A stretch of DNA of 64,000 nt from Sphingomonas melonis (GTDB lineage Bacteria; Pseudomonadota; Alphaproteobacteria; Sphingomonadales; Sphingomonadaceae), in NCBI RefSeq assembly GCF_013409985.1, contig NZ_JACCBY010000008.1:1-64000 (forward strand). The letters run 5' to 3'. The stretch's first letter is position 1; each line of letters starts with the position of its first letter. The position numbers were made by a program, and so were the translations under genes. The notes beneath the pieces are model-generated. The model saw only the letters and a list, made by a program, of their open reading frames with translations. It did not search any database and was not told where the DNA came from. This document shows, in pieces, positions 61,448 to 64,000 of this stretch.

Positions 61448-63232
61448 CTAGCCGCCGACGATGGCGCGCCGGTCGCCGCGATCGACCAGCCAGGCGGCGA
61501 AGCTCACGGCCTCCATCGGCCGCGCGAACCAGAAGCCCTGCGCCTCGTCGCAGCCGAGCTGGTCCAGCACCGCCGCGGCCTCGGGGGTCTCGATGCCCTC
61601 GGCGACGACGCGATAGCCGAGCTTCTTGGCAAGGCCGATCATCGTCTCGACCAGGACGAAATCGGGCCCCTCGGCGCGGGTCAGGTTGCGGACGAAGGCC
61701 TGATCGATCTTGAGCACGCGCGCCGGCAATCGCTGGAGATAGGCAAGGCTGCTGTGCCCGGTCCCGAAATCGTCGATCGCGAGGCAGATGCCCGCCGCGG
61801 CGAGCTCGCGCAGCATGGCGAGCGCCTGGTCGGGCTGCGCCATGATCGCGCTTTCGGTCAGCTCGATCTCGAGCTGGTCGGTGCGCAGGCCCCGCTTGAG
61901 CAGGCCGAGCTGGACGCGCTCGACGAAATCGACCTCGGCGAGGTTGGCGGCGGAGATATTAACCGACAGCGCCTGCACCAGGCCGGTGCGGCCCCAGCCG
62001 GCGAGCTGGTCCATCGCCGCATCGAGCACCCATTGGGTGGTCGCCCGCGCCATCGCGGTCTGTTCGATGATCGGGATGAATTCGGCGGGCGAGATCTCGC
62101 CGAGCCGCGGATGCCGCCAGCGCAGCAGCGCCTCGGCACCGATACACTGGCCGGTCGCGAGGGCGACGCGCGGCTGATAGACCAGCCGCAGCTGGTCGCC
62201 GGCCTCCAGCGCCGCACCGAAGTCGCGCAGCAGGCGATATTGGCGCTGGTGCGCGGTGTCGTTGGCCGCCGAATAGAGCGCCACCGCGCCATCGGTGCCG
62301 CGCGCGTCCTGCGCCGCGCTGGCGGCGCCGCGGAGGATGTCGTCGGGCAACACGTCGCCGAAGACGAAGGGGCGGACGCCGATCGCGACATTGGTGATGA
62401 AACGCGCCGAGGACGAGCGGCGGATCGTCTCGAAACCGGCGCGCAATTCGTCGCAATAGGCGTCGAGCTCGACGAAGGGGGGCGCCAGGAAGGCGAATTG
62501 CGCCGGCCCGACGTGATAGGCGGTGCGCCCCTCCAGCACCTTGGTGAGCGACTGCGCGGCCTCGCGGATCAGCTCGTCGACGCGGGCGCTGCCCATGACG
62601 TGCGTAATCCGGCTGATCTGGTCGTCGCGGGCAAGGTCGACCACCACCGCGAGCCGCGGCTCGCCGTCATGGTCGCGGCCGAGGTCGATCAGGTCGTCGC
62701 GGAACTGATGGCGGGTCGGCAGGCCGCTGATCGGATCGATCCGCCCGAACGCATGCTGCAATTCGATCTGCGCCATCACCATCGCGGCAAGATCGACCAG
62801 CGACGCCAGCTCGGCGGGGGCGACCGTGCGCGGCGACGTGCCGAGCACGCACAGCGCGCCGAGGCCATAGCCGTCGCTGGTGATCAGCGGCGCGCCGGCG
62901 TAAAAGCGCGTGCCGGCATGCGCCAGGACGCTGTCGGCGTAGAAGGGGTCGGCCAGCAGATCCTCGACGACCAGCGGCACGTTGGATTCGGCGACCTGCG
63001 CGCACGGCGCCTTGTCGCGCGGGATGCTGCAATGATCGATGCCGACGCGCGACTTGAACCATTGCCGGTCGCGGTCGGTCAGCGACACCGCCGCCACCGG
63101 CAGGCCGAAGATCTGGCTGGCCATGCGGGTGATGCGGTCGAAGCTCTCGCTCGGCGGGCTGTCGAGCAATTTGAGTTGCGTCAGCGCGTCGAGCCGCGCC
63201 TCTTCCTGGAAATCTCGCACGAGGAATCTCAT
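61448..63232 (-). CDS. GAF-GGDEF(degenerate)-EAL protein, probable c-di-GMP phosphodiesterase
   Basis: A 594-residue cytosolic signalling protein. Residues about 25-160 are a GAF sensor domain (RMASQIFGLPVAAVSLTD, then CAQVAESNVPLVVEDLLAD). The next domain has the GGDEF fold, but the active site reads YHVGPAQFAFL where RxGGDEFxxL is expected, so it should not make c-di-GMP. The C-terminal EAL domain is well kept: GAEALLRWRHP, SVNISA, ELTESA, IDDFGTGHSSL, LKIDQAFV and EGIET. It should therefore hydrolyse c-di-GMP, with the GAF and dead GGDEF as regulators. The PilZ protein at 40174 may read the result. Confidence 0.92.
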   Translation of the reverse strand: MRFLVRDFQEEARLDALTQLKLLDSPPSESFDRITRMASQIFGLPVAAVSLTDRDRQWFKSRVGIDHCSIPRDKAPCAQVAESNVPLVVEDLLADPFYADSVLAHAGTRFYAGAPLITSDGYGLGALCVLGTSPRTVAPAELASLVDLAAMVMAQIELQHAFGRIDPISGLPTRHQFRDDLIDLGRDHDGEPRLAVVVDLARDDQISRITHVMGSARVDELIREAAQSLTKVLEGRTAYHVGPAQFAFLAPPFVELDAYCDELRAGFETIRRSSSARFITNVAIGVRPFVFGDVLPDDILRGAASAAQDARGTDGAVALYSAANDTAHQRQYRLLRDFGAALEAGDQLRLVYQPRVALATGQCIGAEALLRWRHPRLGEISPAEFIPIIEQTAMARATTQWVLDAAMDQLAGWGRTGLVQALSVNISAANLAEVDFVERVQLGLLKRGLRTDQLEIELTESAIMAQPDQALAMLRELAAAGICLAIDDFGTGHSSLAYLQRLPARVLKIDQAFVRNLTRAEGPDFVLVETMIGLAKKLGYRVVAEGIETPEAAAVLDQLGCDEAQGFWFARPMEAVSFAAWLVDRGDRRAIVGG

Positions 63233-63429
63233 GCGAATACCATAAACTCAATATGTTAAAGATGTGTGTGGCGGACCTATCGCACCTGTCGCGGGGCATG
63301 GCCGGACCGATCCCGAACAACGCCTCGCCGCGCCTGGAAGGCGTCGGGCGAGGCATTCACTCAGCCTTGGGGGGCACCGAGCGTCAGTGTTCCTGACGCA
63401 TATTCCTTAACGATCGGTAAATGCACCCA

Positions 63430-64000
63430 TTATGAGTGGGCCAACTGCCGCGCCGCGGCGGTGTCCAGTCCCGCATTCGCCAGCACGCCGGTCAGTGCGG
63501 CGAGCAGATCGGCCTGGCGGAACGGCTTTTCGAGCCGCGGCAGATCAGCCGCGAGGCCGACCGCATCCGAATAGCCCGAGACGACGAGCACCGGCAGCCC
63601 AGGCTGGCGGCCGACCGCCGCGCGCGCCAGTTCGACGCCGGTCATGCCGGGCATCAGATGGTCGGTGACGAGCAGGTCGAACGCTCCCGCGGTGGCGAGG
63701 CGGGCGAGCGCCTCCGTGCCCGAGCGCGCCTCGACCACCTCGAAGCCGAGGTCGACGAGCATGTCGGCGGTGGAGGCGCGGACCAGATCCTCGTCGTCGA
63801 CGAGCAGCACGGTGCCGGCGACCGCGGCCGCGGCGACGCTCGGCACGGCGCGCACCGCCTCGACCGCGGCGCTGGCCGGCAGCCACAGCGCCACCGACGT
63901 GCCCTCGCCGACCGTGCTGTCGATCGTCAGGCTGCCGCCGAGCTGCAACGCCAGCCCGTGCGCCATCGACAGGCCGAGGCCGGTGCCGCGGCCGACGCCC
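63430..64000 (-). CDS. Hybrid histidine kinase, 3' part only (runs off the window)
   Basis: The frame enters from beyond 64000 on the minus strand. The first visible residues (VGRGTGLGLSMAHGLALQL) are the G2 box of a HATPase domain, followed by GGSLTIDSTVGEGTSVALWL. After a short Ala-rich linker comes a receiver domain (VLLVDDEDLVRASTADML, phospho-acceptor Asp in LLVTDHLMPGMTG, Thr/Ser and Lys at VVSGYSD and LEKPF). The kinase core and sensor are outside the window. It could phosphorylate the single-domain regulator at 60766, which lies on the same strand. Confidence 0.92.
   Translation of the reverse strand, partial: GVGRGTGLGLSMAHGLALQLGGSLTIDSTVGEGTSVALWLPASAAVEAVRAVPSVAAAAVAGTVLLVDDEDLVRASTADMLVDLGFEVVEARSGTEALARLATAGAFDLLVTDHLMPGMTGVELARAAVGRQPGLPVLVVSGYSDAVGLAADLPRLEKPFRQADLLAALTGVLANAGLDTAAARQLAHS

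Overview
The window looks like a high-GC alphaproteobacterium, most likely a Sphingomonas-type organism. This rests on GC-rich coding with frequent GTG/TTG starts, an alphaproteobacterial cysteine peptidase (BTLCP family), a sphingan-like exopolysaccharide (EPS) locus, and intergenic repeats of a kind I associate with sphingomonads. No rRNA, tRNA, CRISPR array or intact insertion sequence was seen. All functions are inferred by reading the sequence; no database search was possible.

Layout. (1) 0.2-7.3 kb: a giant autotransporter with its own terminator. (2) 7.4-13.9 kb: a complete plasmid-type replicon core, all on the minus strand. It holds a VirD2/MobA-like relaxase, a MobC-like accessory protein, a ParA ATPase with a ribbon-helix-helix partner, a winged-helix plasmid protein, and the initiator RepA with five iterons downstream and a 21-bp inverted pair of iterons at its promoter. 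There are no conjugation channel genes, so it would be mobilizable at most. (3) 14.1-15.7 kb: a tandem glycine riboswitch in front of L-serine ammonia-lyase (sdaA). (4) 15.9-53.2 kb: a large Wzx/Wzy-type polysaccharide locus. (5) 53.4-61.1 kb: envelope genes: a transglutaminase-like peptidase, small lipoproteins, a glycoside hydrolase lipoprotein, putative porins, several small proteins, two beta-barrel gene stubs and a response regulator. (6) 61.4-64 kb: a GAF/degenerate-GGDEF/EAL protein and the 3' end of a hybrid histidine kinase that runs off the window.

How the EPS genes fit together. GalU makes UDP-Glc, Ugd makes UDP-GlcA, a UDP-xylose synthase makes UDP-Xyl, and a GalE/ExoB-type epimerase could make UDP-Gal or UDP-L-Ara. 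Two priming transferases load undecaprenyl phosphate and about eight glycosyltransferases extend the unit. Two flippases and two polymerases handle it, and two acyltransferase-3 proteins plus an OpgC-like protein may decorate it. Wzc, Wza and an outer-membrane beta-barrel export it. GH16 and clan GH-A hydrolases may trim it. The duplicated priming, flipping and polymerizing functions suggest two polymers or a composite one. A PilZ protein inside the locus and an EAL protein nearby suggest c-di-GMP control.

Most unusual points: the second flippase reads through in frame into a truncated Fur/Zur-like domain; a plasmid replicon core sits beside housekeeping and EPS genes; GTCGAC-rich repeats cluster between 11 and 17 kb; several small membrane ORFs appear real; and the stub of a second autotransporter survives with its terminator at 58.6 kb.
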